A DNA stretch of 51,238 nt from Clostridia bacterium (GTDB lineage: Bacteria; Bacillota_A; Clostridia; Christensenellales; Aristaeellaceae), in contig JAGBBE010000169.1 of the NCBI GenBank assembly GCA_017938645.1, positions 1 through 51,238 on the forward strand. The letters run 5' to 3'. Position 1 is the first letter of the stretch; each line of letters starts with the position of its first letter. The notes below the pieces were generated by a model. The model ran no database searches. It saw nothing but the letters and a program-made list of their open reading frames with translations, and was not told where the DNA came from. Positions 1 to 7,888 of this stretch are shown one piece after another. The translations under genes were made by a program, and so were the position numbers.

Positions 1-232
1 ACACGATGTGCAGGGGCTCTTCGCCGCCGACGTCCACGGTGCACTGGTGCAGGTGAGTGCCTTCCACATCCTCGCAGGTCAGCACGCGGCCGACAACCAC
101 TTTTTCCATGCCGCCGGCGATGTCTTCCACGCCTTCCACGGCGGTGCCGGTCATGATCATACGCTCGGAATATTCTTCAGGCGTAACGGGGATATCCGCA
201 TACTGCCTGATCATGTTCATTGCAAGTTTCAT
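1..232 (-). CDS. pheT: Phenylalanyl-tRNA synthetase beta subunit (5' end only)
   Basis: This is the N-terminal part of the beta chain of the cytoplasmic alpha2-beta2 enzyme that charges tRNA-Phe. About 77 codons are present and the rest lies beyond the left edge. The protein begins MKLAMNMIRQYADIPVTPEE and runs into the putative tRNA-binding (EMAP/OB-like) domain, with VVVGRVLTCEDVEGTHLHQC visible. The start is fixed by a GGAAGGAGAGG Shine-Dalgarno. The pheS stop lies 18 bp upstream, so the two genes form the usual pheST operon behind one T-box leader. Confidence 0.93.
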   Translation of the reverse strand, partial: MKLAMNMIRQYADIPVTPEEYSERMIMTGTAVEGVEDIAGGMEKVVVGRVLTCEDVEGTHLHQCTVDVGGEEPLHIV

Positions 233-250
233 ACTATGTCCTCTCCTTCC

Positions 251-1279
251 TTAGCGCAGCTGGCTGAACAGGCGCGCGTCGCCTTCATAAAGCAGGCGCA
301 TATCGCGGATGCCGTAGCGCTGCATGGCGATGCGCTCCAGACCGATGCCGAAGGCAAAGCCGGCATACTTGGTGGAGTCGATGCCGCACATTTCCAGCAC
401 CTTGGGGTTGACCATGCCGGAGCCGAGCACCTCGATCCAGCCGGTGCCCTTGCAGATGGAGCAGCCCTTGCCGTGGCAGGCCACGCAGGTCATATCCACC
501 TCGGCGCTGGGCTCGGTGAAGGGGAAGAAGCTGGGACGGAAGCGGGTGGTGGTGCCTTCGCCGTAGAGCTTGCGGGCGAACGCTTCCAGCGTGCCGCGCA
601 GGTCGCTCATCTTGACATGCTCGTCGATGACGAGGCCTTCCATCTGATGGAAGACGGGGCTGTGGGTGGCGTCAACCTCGTCGGCGCGGTACACGCGGCC
701 GGGGCAGATGATGCGGATGGGCAGGGGACGGGTGAGCATGGCGCGCGCCTGCATGGGGCTGGTATGGGTGCGCAGCACGATGTTGTCGTCCATGTAGAAA
801 GTATCCTGCGCGTCGCGGGCGGGATGGTTCTTGGGCAGGTTCATCAGCTCGAAGTTGTAGTGATCCAGCTCCACTTCAGGGCCTTCCATGACGTCAAAGC
901 CCATGCCGGTGAAGCACTCGATGAGCTCGTTCATGACCAGGGTGATGGGATGGGCGCTGCCAACGGTGGGCAGAGCACGGGGCTCGGTTACGTCGATGGT
1001 TTCGGCCTTCATGGCAGCTTCCTGCTCGGCCAGATGGATGCGCTCCTGCGCCTGATCCATCTTTTCGGTAAGCCATGCGCGGACTTCGTTGATCTGAGCG
1101 CCCACCTTGGGACGGTCTTCAGGCGCAAGCTGGCCCATGCCCTTGAGCAGGGCGGTCAGCTCACCCTTTTTGCCCAGAACCTTTACCTTCAGGGCGTCCA
1201 GCGCAGCGGAAGAGTCGATGGAGCCAAGCTCGGTTTCGACACGCTCGCGGATCTCACGCAGGGTATCCACAACAGACAT
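251..1279 (-). CDS. pheS: Phenylalanyl-tRNA synthetase alpha subunit
   Basis: Catalytic alpha chain of phenylalanyl-tRNA synthetase, a class II enzyme that activates Phe and transfers it to tRNA-Phe. The 342-residue length is normal for the family. An N-terminal coiled coil (about 1-90) precedes the catalytic core. Motif 2 is seen around GRVYRADEVDATHSPVFHQM and motif 3 in the C-terminal GFAFGIGLERIAM. A CVACHGKGCSICKGTGW segment carries the extra cysteines typical of bacterial PheS. The start at 1279 follows an AGGAGGAAC Shine-Dalgarno. The reading frame stays open further upstream, but that stretch is the T-box leader and is not translated as PheS. Expression should rise when uncharged tRNA-Phe accumulates. 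Confidence 0.97.
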   Translation of the reverse strand: MSVVDTLREIRERVETELGSIDSSAALDALKVKVLGKKGELTALLKGMGQLAPEDRPKVGAQINEVRAWLTEKMDQAQERIHLAEQEAAMKAETIDVTEPRALPTVGSAHPITLVMNELIECFTGMGFDVMEGPEVELDHYNFELMNLPKNHPARDAQDTFYMDDNIVLRTHTSPMQARAMLTRPLPIRIICPGRVYRADEVDATHSPVFHQMEGLVIDEHVKMSDLRGTLEAFARKLYGEGTTTRFRPSFFPFTEPSAEVDMTCVACHGKGCSICKGTGWIEVLGSGMVNPKVLEMCGIDSTKYAGFAFGIGLERIAMQRYGIRDMRLLYEGDARLFSQLR

Positions 1280-1312
1280 GCAAAGTTCCTCCTCATTTGT
1301 TGCGTTGATGAT

Positions 1313-1562
1313 AAAGAAAAAGCCCTCGCTCCCATGCATCTTCATGGGACGAAGGTCTTGCTCCGCGGTACCACCCAAATTCCGCACAGAAAACACGTTC
1401 TGCGCGCTTGCGGCCGGTAACGGGGCTGAACCGTTTCCTCCTACTGCACATTTCAGAGGAAAAGCTCGGAAGCGAATGACCCGCGGCCAACGTAGACGGT
1501 TTTCAGCATCTGCCGTCCTCTCTGAAACGTTCGCCATTTGCGGGGGCGTTCTTCGTCATAGC
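1313..1562 (-). promoter_or_regulatory. T-box riboswitch leader of pheST
   Basis: Read on the minus strand, the leader shows all main T-box parts. The Stem I base is TTTCAGAG(A)GGA paired with TCCTCTGAAA (1516-1528 with 1451-1460), and it contains AGAGAGG. The T-box sequence TTGGGTGGTACCGCGGA lies at about 1363-1380. A Rho-independent terminator follows, with CCTTCGTCCCATG pairing with CATGGGAGCGAGGG (1355-1323) and then a U-rich run. UUC triplets suited to be the Phe specifier occur on the 3' side of Stem I (about 1470-1485); which one is used cannot be decided by eye. Uncharged tRNA-Phe would stabilise the antiterminator. Confidence 0.93.
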
Positions 1563-1569
1563 GAGTGGT

Positions 1570-1598
1570 ATTATAGCATGGGTTTGAGAGTTTTGCAA
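1570..1598 (-). promoter_or_regulatory. Sigma-A promoter of pheST
   Basis: The minus strand reads TTGCAA (1598-1593), a 17-bp spacer, then TATAAT (1575-1570). Transcription would start near 1562, at the 5' end of the T-box leader. Confidence 0.85.
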
Positions 1599-1614
1599 GG
1601 TTTTATGGGCGGAT

Positions 1615-1643
1615 TTGACATCCGTCCTGTGCAACTTTATAAT
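1615..1643 (+). promoter_or_regulatory. Consensus sigma-A promoter of the surface acyltransferase operon
   Basis: TTGACA (1615-1620), a 17-bp spacer and TATAAT (1638-1643) match the consensus exactly. It is back to back with the pheST promoter, with only 16 bp between the two -35 boxes. The predicted leader to the TTG start at 1683 is about 33 nt. Confidence 0.85.
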
Positions 1644-1682
1644 AGGAAACTGCAATGTTTGCCCGGAAGGGATGAGATACGC

Positions 1683-3074
1683 TTGGTTTTTTCCAGTCTG
1701 ACGTTTCTTTTGTTTTTTCTGCCCATCACGGTAGGGCTGTATTTTGCCATGCCGAAAACCGGCGGCAAAAACGCGGTGCTGTTGCTTGCGTCGCTGGTGT
1801 TTTATGCATGGGGCGAGCCTGTGTGGATTCTCATGCTGATTGCACTTGCGCTGCTGGTGTGGGCTGCATCGGCGGTGATTGGAAAGTCGGAGCGGAACTG
1901 GATCCGCCGCCTTGCGCTGGCGGTGGCCGTGCTTGGGCCCATGGGCGTACTGATGTATGTGAAATACGCCGGTTTTCTGCTTTCTCCTTTGCTTGCGCAC
2001 TTCGGCTGGACGCTTCAGACGGTGCGGATGCCGCTGGGCATCTCCTTTTTCACCTTCCAGATCGTGACCTATGCGGTGGACGTCTACCGCGAGCGCGATC
2101 TCTATCAGCCCAGCCCTCTGGATCTGATGCTCTATATCGGCTGCTTTCCGCAGCTGGTGGCAGGCCCGATTGTGTGCTACAAGGACGTGCACGCCCAGCT
2201 GCGCAGCCGCACCACCACCATGGACGGCTTTACGCAGGGCATGAAGCGCTTTGCCGCCGGCCTTGGCAAAAAGGTGATTCTGGCCAATGTGTGCGGCAGA
2301 ATCGTGGAGGCTGTGGTGAGCAATCAGGCGATGTACGGCATGAGCGTGGCCGGTACGTGGTACATGGCGGCGCTGTACTCGCTGCAGATTTATTTTGACT
2401 TCTCCGGCTACTCCGACATGGCCATCGGCATGGGCCGCGTGTTCGGGTTTGAGTATCTGGAGAACTTCGATTATCCTTACATCAGCAAGGGTGTTTCGGA
2501 GTTCTGGCGCAGATGGCATATGTCGCTGGGCAAGTTCTTCCGCGAGTATGTGTATATTCCGCTGGGCGGCAACCGCTGCGGAAAGCTCCATCAGCTGTTC
2601 AACCTCTTTGTGGTGTGGACGCTCACCGGATTGTGGCATGGAGCGGATACCAACTTTGTGCTCTGGGGACTGTACTACTTTGTGCTGATTGCGCTGGAAA
2701 AGTTTGTGTTCAAAAAATGGCTCGAGCGGCTCCCGGCGTTCATTCGCGGCCTTGGCACCTATGCGCTGGTGCTGGTTGGCTGGGTGATTTTCTACTTCAC
2801 CGATGAAATGGCGCTTGTGCAGTACCTGCGCGCCATGATCGGTCTGGACGGCATTCCGCTCCTCACGCAGGAAGTGATGATTGTGGTCAATCAGTACTCG
2901 TATTTCCCGCTGATTGCCATGGCGGCGGCGCTGCCTCTGTGGCGCGCGATCCGGCCTGAGGTCATCGAGCGCCTGCGTCCCGTGCAGACGGTGTGGCTGA
3001 CGCTGGTGTTCCTGCTGTCGCTGCTCATGATCGTGGGTCAGAGCTACAATCCGTTTATCTATTTCCGTTTTTGA
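1683..3074 (+). CDS. MBOAT family O-acyltransferase (AlgI/DltB-like)
   Basis: Multispanning membrane acyltransferase of the AlgI branch of the MBOAT family. Such proteins pass acyl (usually acetyl) groups across the membrane for O-acylation of surface glycans. I place the start at a TTG at 1683, preceded by GGAAGGGATGAG. This gives 463 residues and the family N-terminus (VFSSLTFLLFFLPIT); any ATG start would be in the wrong place or inside the pheS leader. Family signatures are GISFFTFQIVTYAVDVYR, QLVAGPIV, FWRRWHMSLGKFFREYVYIP and the active-site region TGLWHGADTNFVLWG with its conserved His. About 10-12 hydrophobic segments are visible. The next gene, 12 bp downstream, encodes a DHHW protein, the usual partner. 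Confidence 0.9.
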   Translation: MVFSSLTFLLFFLPITVGLYFAMPKTGGKNAVLLLASLVFYAWGEPVWILMLIALALLVWAASAVIGKSERNWIRRLALAVAVLGPMGVLMYVKYAGFLLSPLLAHFGWTLQTVRMPLGISFFTFQIVTYAVDVYRERDLYQPSPLDLMLYIGCFPQLVAGPIVCYKDVHAQLRSRTTTMDGFTQGMKRFAAGLGKKVILANVCGRIVEAVVSNQAMYGMSVAGTWYMAALYSLQIYFDFSGYSDMAIGMGRVFGFEYLENFDYPYISKGVSEFWRRWHMSLGKFFREYVYIPLGGNRCGKLHQLFNLFVVWTLTGLWHGADTNFVLWGLYYFVLIALEKFVFKKWLERLPAFIRGLGTYALVLVGWVIFYFTDEMALVQYLRAMIGLDGIPLLTQEVMIVVNQYSYFPLIAMAAALPLWRAIRPEVIERLRPVQTVWLTLVFLLSLLMIVGQSYNPFIYFRF

Positions 3075-3086
3075 TAAGGTGAGCAT

Positions 3087-4637
3087 ATGAAGAACAACAA
3101 GGGATCTTTTCTTGTGACGCTGTGGTGGCTGATGGGCTGCCTGTGTCTGGGCGTCCTGCTTGCGCTGCTCGCACCGCGCGAAGCACGGGTCTCCAGCGAC
3201 GAAAACCGTATGCTCGCCGGATTTCCGGAACTGACGCAGGAAACGCTCGTAAGCGGCGACTTCTTCAGCGGCATCGAGGACTATCTCTCCGATGGATTCT
3301 TTGCGCGCGCTGATGTGATTGATTTTACCGACCGCGTGCTGGATGTTTTCAACCGTCAGACCGAGGAGCAGCGTCAGATGCAGGACGAGGCGCGTACCAA
3401 CGAGCTGCTGACGGCTGACGCAGGCATGACGATTGACGAGGAACCGCAGGAAGAACCGTCCGTTACGCCTGAACCGACGGCAGCGGCAACGCCCGCGCCG
3501 ACGCCTACAGCAACCCCCACGGCAACGCCTACAGTAACGCCCACGCCGACGCCTACAGTAACGCCCACGCCTACGCCTACGGCAACGCCTTCTCCGACCG
3601 CTGCTCCCACAGCCGCGGCTGTGCTGACGGAAAAACCCACGGCAGAGCCGACTGCAGAACCTACGCCCGCACCGACGGCAACGCCTTCTCCGACTCCTGC
3701 GCCCACGCCAACGCCCACGCCGACTCCTACGCCCAGAGTGATCGTCCCGCTGGACGAAAACGAGGAGTACAAGCTGGAGCTGATCGGGCTGGAGGGCAAG
3801 AATTCGCACATCTACAGCTATCCTGCCGCCAACCTGATGACCTTCGCGCGCAGCCTCAATCATCTCAGGTCCCTCCTGCCGGAGGATGGCGAAGTGCACT
3901 ACATGCAGGTGCCGGTTGCCGCTGTCGGGCGCAGGATCTCGGTGCGCATCTCCAACTTTACCGGCTGGGAAAGCACCATGGAGGAAGCGCTTCAGACGCA
4001 GGTGGACGACGGCGTTGTCATCTACAACATCCCCGCCATCCTCAACGATCCGCTGGCTGCCAAGCAGGACATCTACTACTACACCGATCACCACTGGACG
4101 CCGCTGGGCGCATGGTATGCGGTGGAGGCCGTGGCGGATCATCTGGGTTATCCGATGATTCCCTATGAGGAATACGAGTACACCAGCCGCGTGCTGGGCT
4201 ACGACGACGCTGGCCGCGAGGACAGGCTCAATCTGCTCCATCCGCTGTCTCCCACGCACAGCTATGTGCTCAAGCGGCTGAGCGAGGAAACGGAAATCGA
4301 TTTCCAGTACTACAAGGCCACCGGCTATCACAGCTATATCAACAACACCCGAACCCCGTGGCGCAGGTTTACCTCCGGCTTCGGCTCCGACCGCCGCGCG
4401 CTGGTGATCTGCGACTCGTTCGGCAATGTGTTTCTGCCGTATCTGCTGCCCTACTACGGGGAAGTACACATGACCGACCTGCGCGATAGCTATTTTGACA
4501 AAAAAGAAGCGGGCGGCACGTTCACCGAGCTGGTCAGATACCACGGGATCGACGACATCTACGTGGTTCTGTCCACGTCCAACGGCATCAATTCCCACAA
4601 CAGCCTCAAGGTGTTCTGGGACTACATCACCGAGTAA
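3087..4637 (+). CDS. DHHW-family (AlgJ/AlgX-like) SGNH acyl-transfer protein with Thr-Pro linker
   Basis: A 516-residue membrane-anchored extracellular protein and the likely partner of the upstream MBOAT. One N-terminal membrane segment (about 8-29) is followed by a short domain containing [12 protein letters not shown], a family hallmark. A low-complexity Thr-Pro-Ala linker follows (about 125-217), then the SGNH-like domain. That domain has TDHHWT at 333-338, the motif that names the family, and an ICDSFGN serine motif at 441-447. In AlgJ/AlgX/PatB proteins these residues transfer acetyl groups to polysaccharide. The linker would hold the catalytic domain away from the membrane and through the wall. 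The glycan acceptor cannot be read from the sequence. Confidence 0.88.
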   Translation: MKNNKGSFLVTLWWLMGCLCLGVLLALLAPREARVSSDENRMLAGFPELTQETLVSGDFFSGIEDYLSDGFFARADVIDFTDRVLDVFNRQTEEQRQMQDEARTNELLTADAGMTIDEEPQEEPSVTPEPTAAATPAPTPTATPTATPTVTPTPTPTVTPTPTPTATPSPTAAPTAAAVLTEKPTAEPTAEPTPAPTATPSPTPAPTPTPTPTPTPRVIVPLDENEEYKLELIGLEGKNSHIYSYPAANLMTFARSLNHLRSLLPEDGEVHYMQVPVAAVGRRISVRISNFTGWESTMEEALQTQVDDGVVIYNIPAILNDPLAAKQDIYYYTDHHWTPLGAWYAVEAVADHLGYPMIPYEEYEYTSRVLGYDDAGREDRLNLLHPLSPTHSYVLKRLSEETEIDFQYYKATGYHSYINNTRTPWRRFTSGFGSDRRALVICDSFGNVFLPYLLPYYGEVHMTDLRDSYFDKKEAGGTFTELVRYHGIDDIYVVLSTSNGINSHNSLKVFWDYITE

Positions 4638-4649
4638 GGAGGCCGCAGC

Positions 4650-6077
4650 ATGGAACCCAAAAACAACAGCCGTTTCGTGCGCACGGCGGTGATCCTGTCG
4701 CTGGTGCTGGCCGTTTTGATGGTTGCGGCAGCATGGACGTATGTGCAGCTTCGTCCGAAACTGATCTATCATACGGCGCGCGATGCGGCTTTCGACGGAC
4801 GCTATGACGAAATGATGGACAAGCTCCGCTGGATGGAGAAAAACGCCGGCGAGGAGCAGTACAGCGCGGTATTGCTGGAGTTCGCTTCGATGGCGGAATA
4901 TAACGGAGACTACGAGCTGGCGCTTGACATGCTGGCGGACGTGGGCGCAGAGGCGGACGAGCTCCGTGCACGGATTATCTACCGCAAGGCCCGCGAGCAG
5001 TATGAGGCGGGCGAATACCTGCAGGCTGCCAGAACGGCTTCTTCCGTGCGGGATTATGCTCCTGCACAGGCGCTGTATGAGATTGCGCAGGAATCTTACC
5101 TCAACAGCATTGCCACTCCTACGCCTGAACCGACGCCCTTGCCCACTCCTGCACCTACGCCTACGCCCACATGTACGCCCAGCCCGACTCCTACGAGGAT
5201 GCCTACGGCCACGCCTGCGCCTTCTGCGGCAGAAACAACGGCGGCGCCGACTGCAACTCCTTCTCCCACGCCCACCCCAACACCAACTCCCACGCCTGTA
5301 CCGGAGCTCTGGCCGGAAAACCGCATCGCCGCAGGCTTTGCGCATACGGTTGTCCTCATGGATGACGGCACGGTGCGCGCCTTTGGCGACAACAGCTTCG
5401 GCCAGACAGATGTGAACGGATGGCAGAACGTCGTTTCTGTTGCGGCAGGCGCATATCACACCATCGGCCTCACCGCCGACGGACGCGTGCTCAGCTGCGG
5501 CGATAACACCCATCTGCAGTGCGATCTGGAGCTGTATGCCGGGGTCAAGGCCATCGCGGCCAACGACTACGCCTCCTTCGTGCTGCTTTCCACAGGCGAC
5601 GTGATGTCCACCGGCTACAACACTTACGACTTCCTGCAGGAGATCGCGGGTGTGAAGCGCATGTGGGCAGGCAGCTACGGCCTGATCGTGGAAGCTGCTG
5701 ACGGCGTTCACGCCTCCCATGCCAGCCTTGCGCTGGATTCGGTCGGCCTGACTGCGGCCGTCTCGCGCGGCTATGCTGTCACGTTGGACGAAAACGGATC
5801 AACTCATTCCACCACGGCACTTGTGCCGCAGTGGGAAAACATCCGCCGCCTGAGCGCAGGCGAGAGCGCAGTGCTCGGCCTCACGCAGGACGGACAGGTT
5901 TTCGCCCACGCCTTTGGCAGGCAGCAGTATGACTTCCGTTTCCATCAGCCCGTGCTGGCCGCTGCCGCAGGTGCGAACCACTGCGCGTTCGTTCTGGCCG
6001 ACGGAACGCTGGAAATCCACCATGCGGATGGTAGCATCGACAGCTATTCTTTAATTGACAAAACTTTGACAAAGTAG
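4650..6077 (+). CDS. Membrane-anchored TPR-like / RCC1-repeat protein with Thr-Pro linker
   Basis: A 475-residue protein of unknown function. It has a short cytosolic N-terminus, one membrane segment (about 12-33) and an alpha-helical repeat region resembling TPRs (about 38-150). A Thr-Pro linker (about 156-219) resembles the one in the preceding gene. The C-terminal region (about 225-470) consists of RCC1-type beta-propeller repeats, with motifs such as [20 protein letters not shown] and [20 protein letters not shown]. Later blades are degenerate. The start follows AAGGAGG, 12 bp after the DHHW gene, so co-transcription with the acyltransferase pair is likely. It may bind a protein or glycan outside the membrane; this is inference from position and fold. 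Confidence 0.8.
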   Translation: MEPKNNSRFVRTAVILSLVLAVLMVAAAWTYVQLRPKLIYHTARDAAFDGRYDEMMDKLRWMEKNAGEEQYSAVLLEFASMAEYNGDYELALDMLADVGAEADELRARIIYRKAREQYEAGEYLQAARTASSVRDYAPAQALYEIAQESYLNSIATPTPEPTPLPTPAPTPTPTCTPSPTPTRMPTATPAPSAAETTAAPTATPSPTPTPTPTPTPVPELWPENRIAAGFAHTVVLMDDGTVRAFGDNSFGQTDVNGWQNVVSVAAGAYHTIGLTADGRVLSCGDNTHLQCDLELYAGVKAIAANDYASFVLLSTGDVMSTGYNTYDFLQEIAGVKRMWAGSYGLIVEAADGVHASHASLALDSVGLTAAVSRGYAVTLDENGSTHSTTALVPQWENIRRLSAGESAVLGLTQDGQVFAHAFGRQQYDFRFHQPVLAAAAGANHCAFVLADGTLEIHHADGSIDSYSLIDKTLTK

Positions 6078-6083
6078 TATTGT
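6055..6083 (+). promoter_or_regulatory. Probable promoter of fucO
   Basis: TTGACA (6055-6060), 17 bp, then TATTGT (6078-6083). The -35 box lies inside the last codons of the preceding gene. A second TTGACA at 6066-6071 has no well-spaced -10. Confidence 0.55.
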
Positions 6084-6084
6084 A

Positions 6085-6122
6085 GAATCCGGCGGGGAAG
6101 ACTGTCTCTGCCGGATTCTGTG
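6085..6122 (+). terminator. Probable terminator of the surface operon
   Basis: GAATCCGGC (6085-6093) pairs with GCCGGATTC (6110-6118), followed by the short T-rich TGTGTTT. The T-run is poor, so termination may be partial. The hairpin also lies in the predicted fucO 5' leader. Confidence 0.5.
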
Positions 6123-6153
6123 TTTGATCAAAGATACAAGGAGGAACCCATCC

Positions 6154-7302
6154 ATGGCCAACCGTATCGTTCTTAATACCATTTCCTATCACGGCAAGGG
6201 CGCGATCGCCGAGATTCCCGGCATCATCAAATCCCGCGGCTACCAGAAGGTTTTTGTCTGCACCGATCCCGATCTGGTGAAGTTCGGCGTATCCGGCAAG
6301 GTGACCGCTCTGCTGGACGAGGCGAACATCGCCTATGAAGTCTATTCCGACATCAAGCCCAATCCCACCATCGAAAATGTGCAGGACGGCGTGGCTGCCT
6401 ACAAGGCCGCTGAGGCAGACTGCATCGTGACCATCGGCGGCGGCTCCGCCATGGACACCGCCAAGGGCGTGGGCATCATCATCAACAATCCCGAGTACGC
6501 CGATGTGCGTTCCCTCGAGGGCGTGGCTCCCACCAAGAACCATGCCGTATTCACCATCGCCGTGCCCACCACCGCCGGCACCGCTGCGGAAGTAACCATC
6601 AACTACGTCATCACCGACGTGGAAAAGAAGCGCAAGTTCGTCTGCGTTGACACCAACGACATCCCCGAGATCGCCGTGGTCGATCCCGACATGATGTCCA
6701 CCATGCCCAAGGGCCTGACCGCCGCCACCGGCATGGACGCGCTGACCCATGCCATCGAGGGCTACATCACCAAGGGCGCATGGGAAATGACCGATATGTT
6801 CCATCTTAAGGCCATCGAGCTGATTGCCAAGCACCTGCGCGGTGCTGTGGAAAACACCGCCGAAGGCCGCGAAGGCATGGCGCTGGCGCAGTATGTGGCC
6901 GGCATGGGCTTCTCCAACGTGGGTCTGGGCATTGTGCACTCCATGGCGCACGGTCTGGGCGCTCTGTATGACACTCCTCACGGCGTGGCCAATGCCATCC
7001 TCCTGCCCACCATCATGGAATACAACGCCGAATGCACCGGCGAAAAGTACCGCGACATCGCCAAGGCCATGGGCGTTGAGAACACCGAAACCATGTCCCA
7101 GGCCGAGTACCGCAAGGCTGCCGTGGACGCCGTGCGCAAGCTGAGCGCCGACGTGGGCATCCCCGCCGATCTCAAGGAAATCGTCAAGGACGAGGACGTC
7201 CAGTTCCTTTCCGAGTCCGCCTATGCCGACGCCTGCCGTCCCGGCAACCCGCGCGACACCTCCGTGGAAGAAATTGCCGCCCTCTACCGCTCCCTTCTGT
7301 AA
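6154..7302 (+). CDS. fucO: Lactaldehyde reductase / iron-containing alcohol dehydrogenase
   Basis: A 382-residue group III alcohol dehydrogenase, near-collinear with E. coli FucO, which interconverts L-lactaldehyde and 1,2-propanediol with NAD(H). Long identical blocks are visible, for example TTAGTAAEVTINYVITD and YVAGMGFSNVGLG. The nucleotide site GGGSAMD lies at 95-101. The Fe ligands D195, H199, H262 and H276 sit one residue from their E. coli positions. The start at 6154 follows AAGGAGG at 6138-6144. No other fucose or rhamnose gene is adjacent, so the substrate could also be another short-chain aldehyde or diol. A dispersed repeat follows directly after its stop. Confidence 0.93.
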   Translation: MANRIVLNTISYHGKGAIAEIPGIIKSRGYQKVFVCTDPDLVKFGVSGKVTALLDEANIAYEVYSDIKPNPTIENVQDGVAAYKAAEADCIVTIGGGSAMDTAKGVGIIINNPEYADVRSLEGVAPTKNHAVFTIAVPTTAGTAAEVTINYVITDVEKKRKFVCVDTNDIPEIAVVDPDMMSTMPKGLTAATGMDALTHAIEGYITKGAWEMTDMFHLKAIELIAKHLRGAVENTAEGREGMALAQYVAGMGFSNVGLGIVHSMAHGLGALYDTPHGVANAILLPTIMEYNAECTGEKYRDIAKAMGVENTETMSQAEYRKAAVDAVRKLSADVGIPADLKEIVKDEDVQFLSESAYADACRPGNPRDTSVEEIAALYRSLL

Positions 7303-7486
7303 GGGACTAAGGGGCTGAGCCCCTTAACCCCGGACCGCTCCGCGGAGTTGGGTGACGGAGTTTCGCCTTGCATGCTCAGACCGCCGGGGCCCACACCTGC
7401 GGTGGGCGGATGTAACTGATACATTCGCTTCGCGCAGCGGCAGGGGCCCCGGCTCGCTTGTGTGACCGGAAGAGACCACATTTTCC
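7303..7486 (+). repeat. Dispersed stop-codon-linked repeat, copy A
   Basis: A non-coding element begins right after the fucO stop. It opens with a perfect hairpin TAAGGGGC-TGA-GCCCCTTA (7308-7326). Blocks shared with 47105-47212 and the complement of 47299-47450 follow: CCGGACCGCTCCGCGG, GACGGAGTTTCGCCTTGCA, CAGACCGCC and GGCTCGCTTGTGTGACCGGA. The middle holds further GC-rich inverted repeats. No open frame or transposase is present. The bases between its end and the small-RNA promoter (7487-7555) show nothing I can name. Confidence 0.8.
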
Positions 7487-7555
7487 CCGCATGACGCGCG
7501 GTCGATCGGCATAGAATATCGGTGTACGGGGTGGATTGGTGCCAAATGATCCATC

Positions 7556-7584
7556 TTGACAGCGCGGCTGCAACCCTCTATAAT
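7556..7584 (+). promoter_or_regulatory. Consensus sigma-A promoter of a small RNA
   Basis: TTGACA (7556-7561), exactly 17 bp, TATAAT (7579-7584). The expected transcription start is about 7591, with no open reading frame or ribosome binding site directly downstream. Confidence 0.85.
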
Positions 7585-7590
7585 GTTTTT

Positions 7591-7815
7591 CAGAGCTTCC
7601 TGAAGTGCGCGCCAGGGCCTTGTTTTTACCCACATTTTCTTAAACGGAGCCCGCGTTCGTTGGTCTAATGTCATGCCCCCGCTGCTTGCAGTGCCAGGGG
7701 AAGACAGAGGGTCATGGTAGGGCAACCGGCCTGCTTAACATAGCGGGTGAAAAAACGGGTACAGCGGCACTTTGGGTCTCCATGAGCATGCCTGTGATGG
7801 GCAGGGCTCTTTTTT
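7591..7815 (+). ncRNA. Structured small RNA of about 225 nt (family not identified; 6S-like architecture)
   Basis: A stand-alone transcription unit lies between the repeat and cmk. It has a consensus promoter upstream and a strong intrinsic terminator at its end (GAGC-A-UGCCU-GUGAU-GGGCA-GG-GCUC then six U, 7784-7815). The 5' end AGAGC(UU)CCUG (7592-7602) can instead pair with the 3' CAGGGCUCU (7802-7810), closing the molecule. Inside, GUUUUUACCC (7622-7631) pairs with GGGU-GA-AAAAAC (7745-7756). An apical UGUC/GACA (7669-7672, 7703-7706) and CCCC/GGGG stem (7677-7680, 7697-7700) encloses CUGCUUGCAG. One long irregular rod closed by its own ends, at about 200 nt, resembles 6S RNA. I cannot confirm the family; no SRP, tmRNA or RNase P signature was found. 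Confidence 0.65.
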
Positions 7816-7816
7816 G

Positions 7817-7846
7817 TTGCCCAAAATGGGCGAGTCATGGTATAAT
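7817..7846 (+). promoter_or_regulatory. Probable promoter of cmk-plsC
   Basis: TTGCCC (7817-7822), 18 bp, TATAAT (7841-7846). It starts directly after the U-run of the small-RNA terminator and lies 43 bp before the cmk start. Confidence 0.7.
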
Positions 7847-7888
7847 CAATCTTGGTATGTGCCATCACCATCAGGAGGATGTTTTGAT

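Noticed and set aside
3480..3735. Short direct repeats that might suggest a CRISPR array
   Set aside because: Hexamer-scale repeats in frame with Thr-Pro codons; no spacers and no cas genes in the window.
1503..5720. Open frame of 1405 codons on the minus strand
   Set aside because: It lies opposite three well-supported plus-strand genes. It is rich in Arg, His and Gln as expected from the complement of GC-rich coding DNA, and has no domain or ribosome binding site.
7303..7486. Insertion sequence or transposon end
   Set aside because: No transposase or clear target duplication; treated as a non-coding dispersed repeat.
7591..7815. SRP RNA, tmRNA or RNase P RNA
   Set aside because: I saw none of their signatures: no GGAAGG/AGCA SRP domain motif, no tRNA-like end with CCA, no GAGGAAAGUCC of RNase P.
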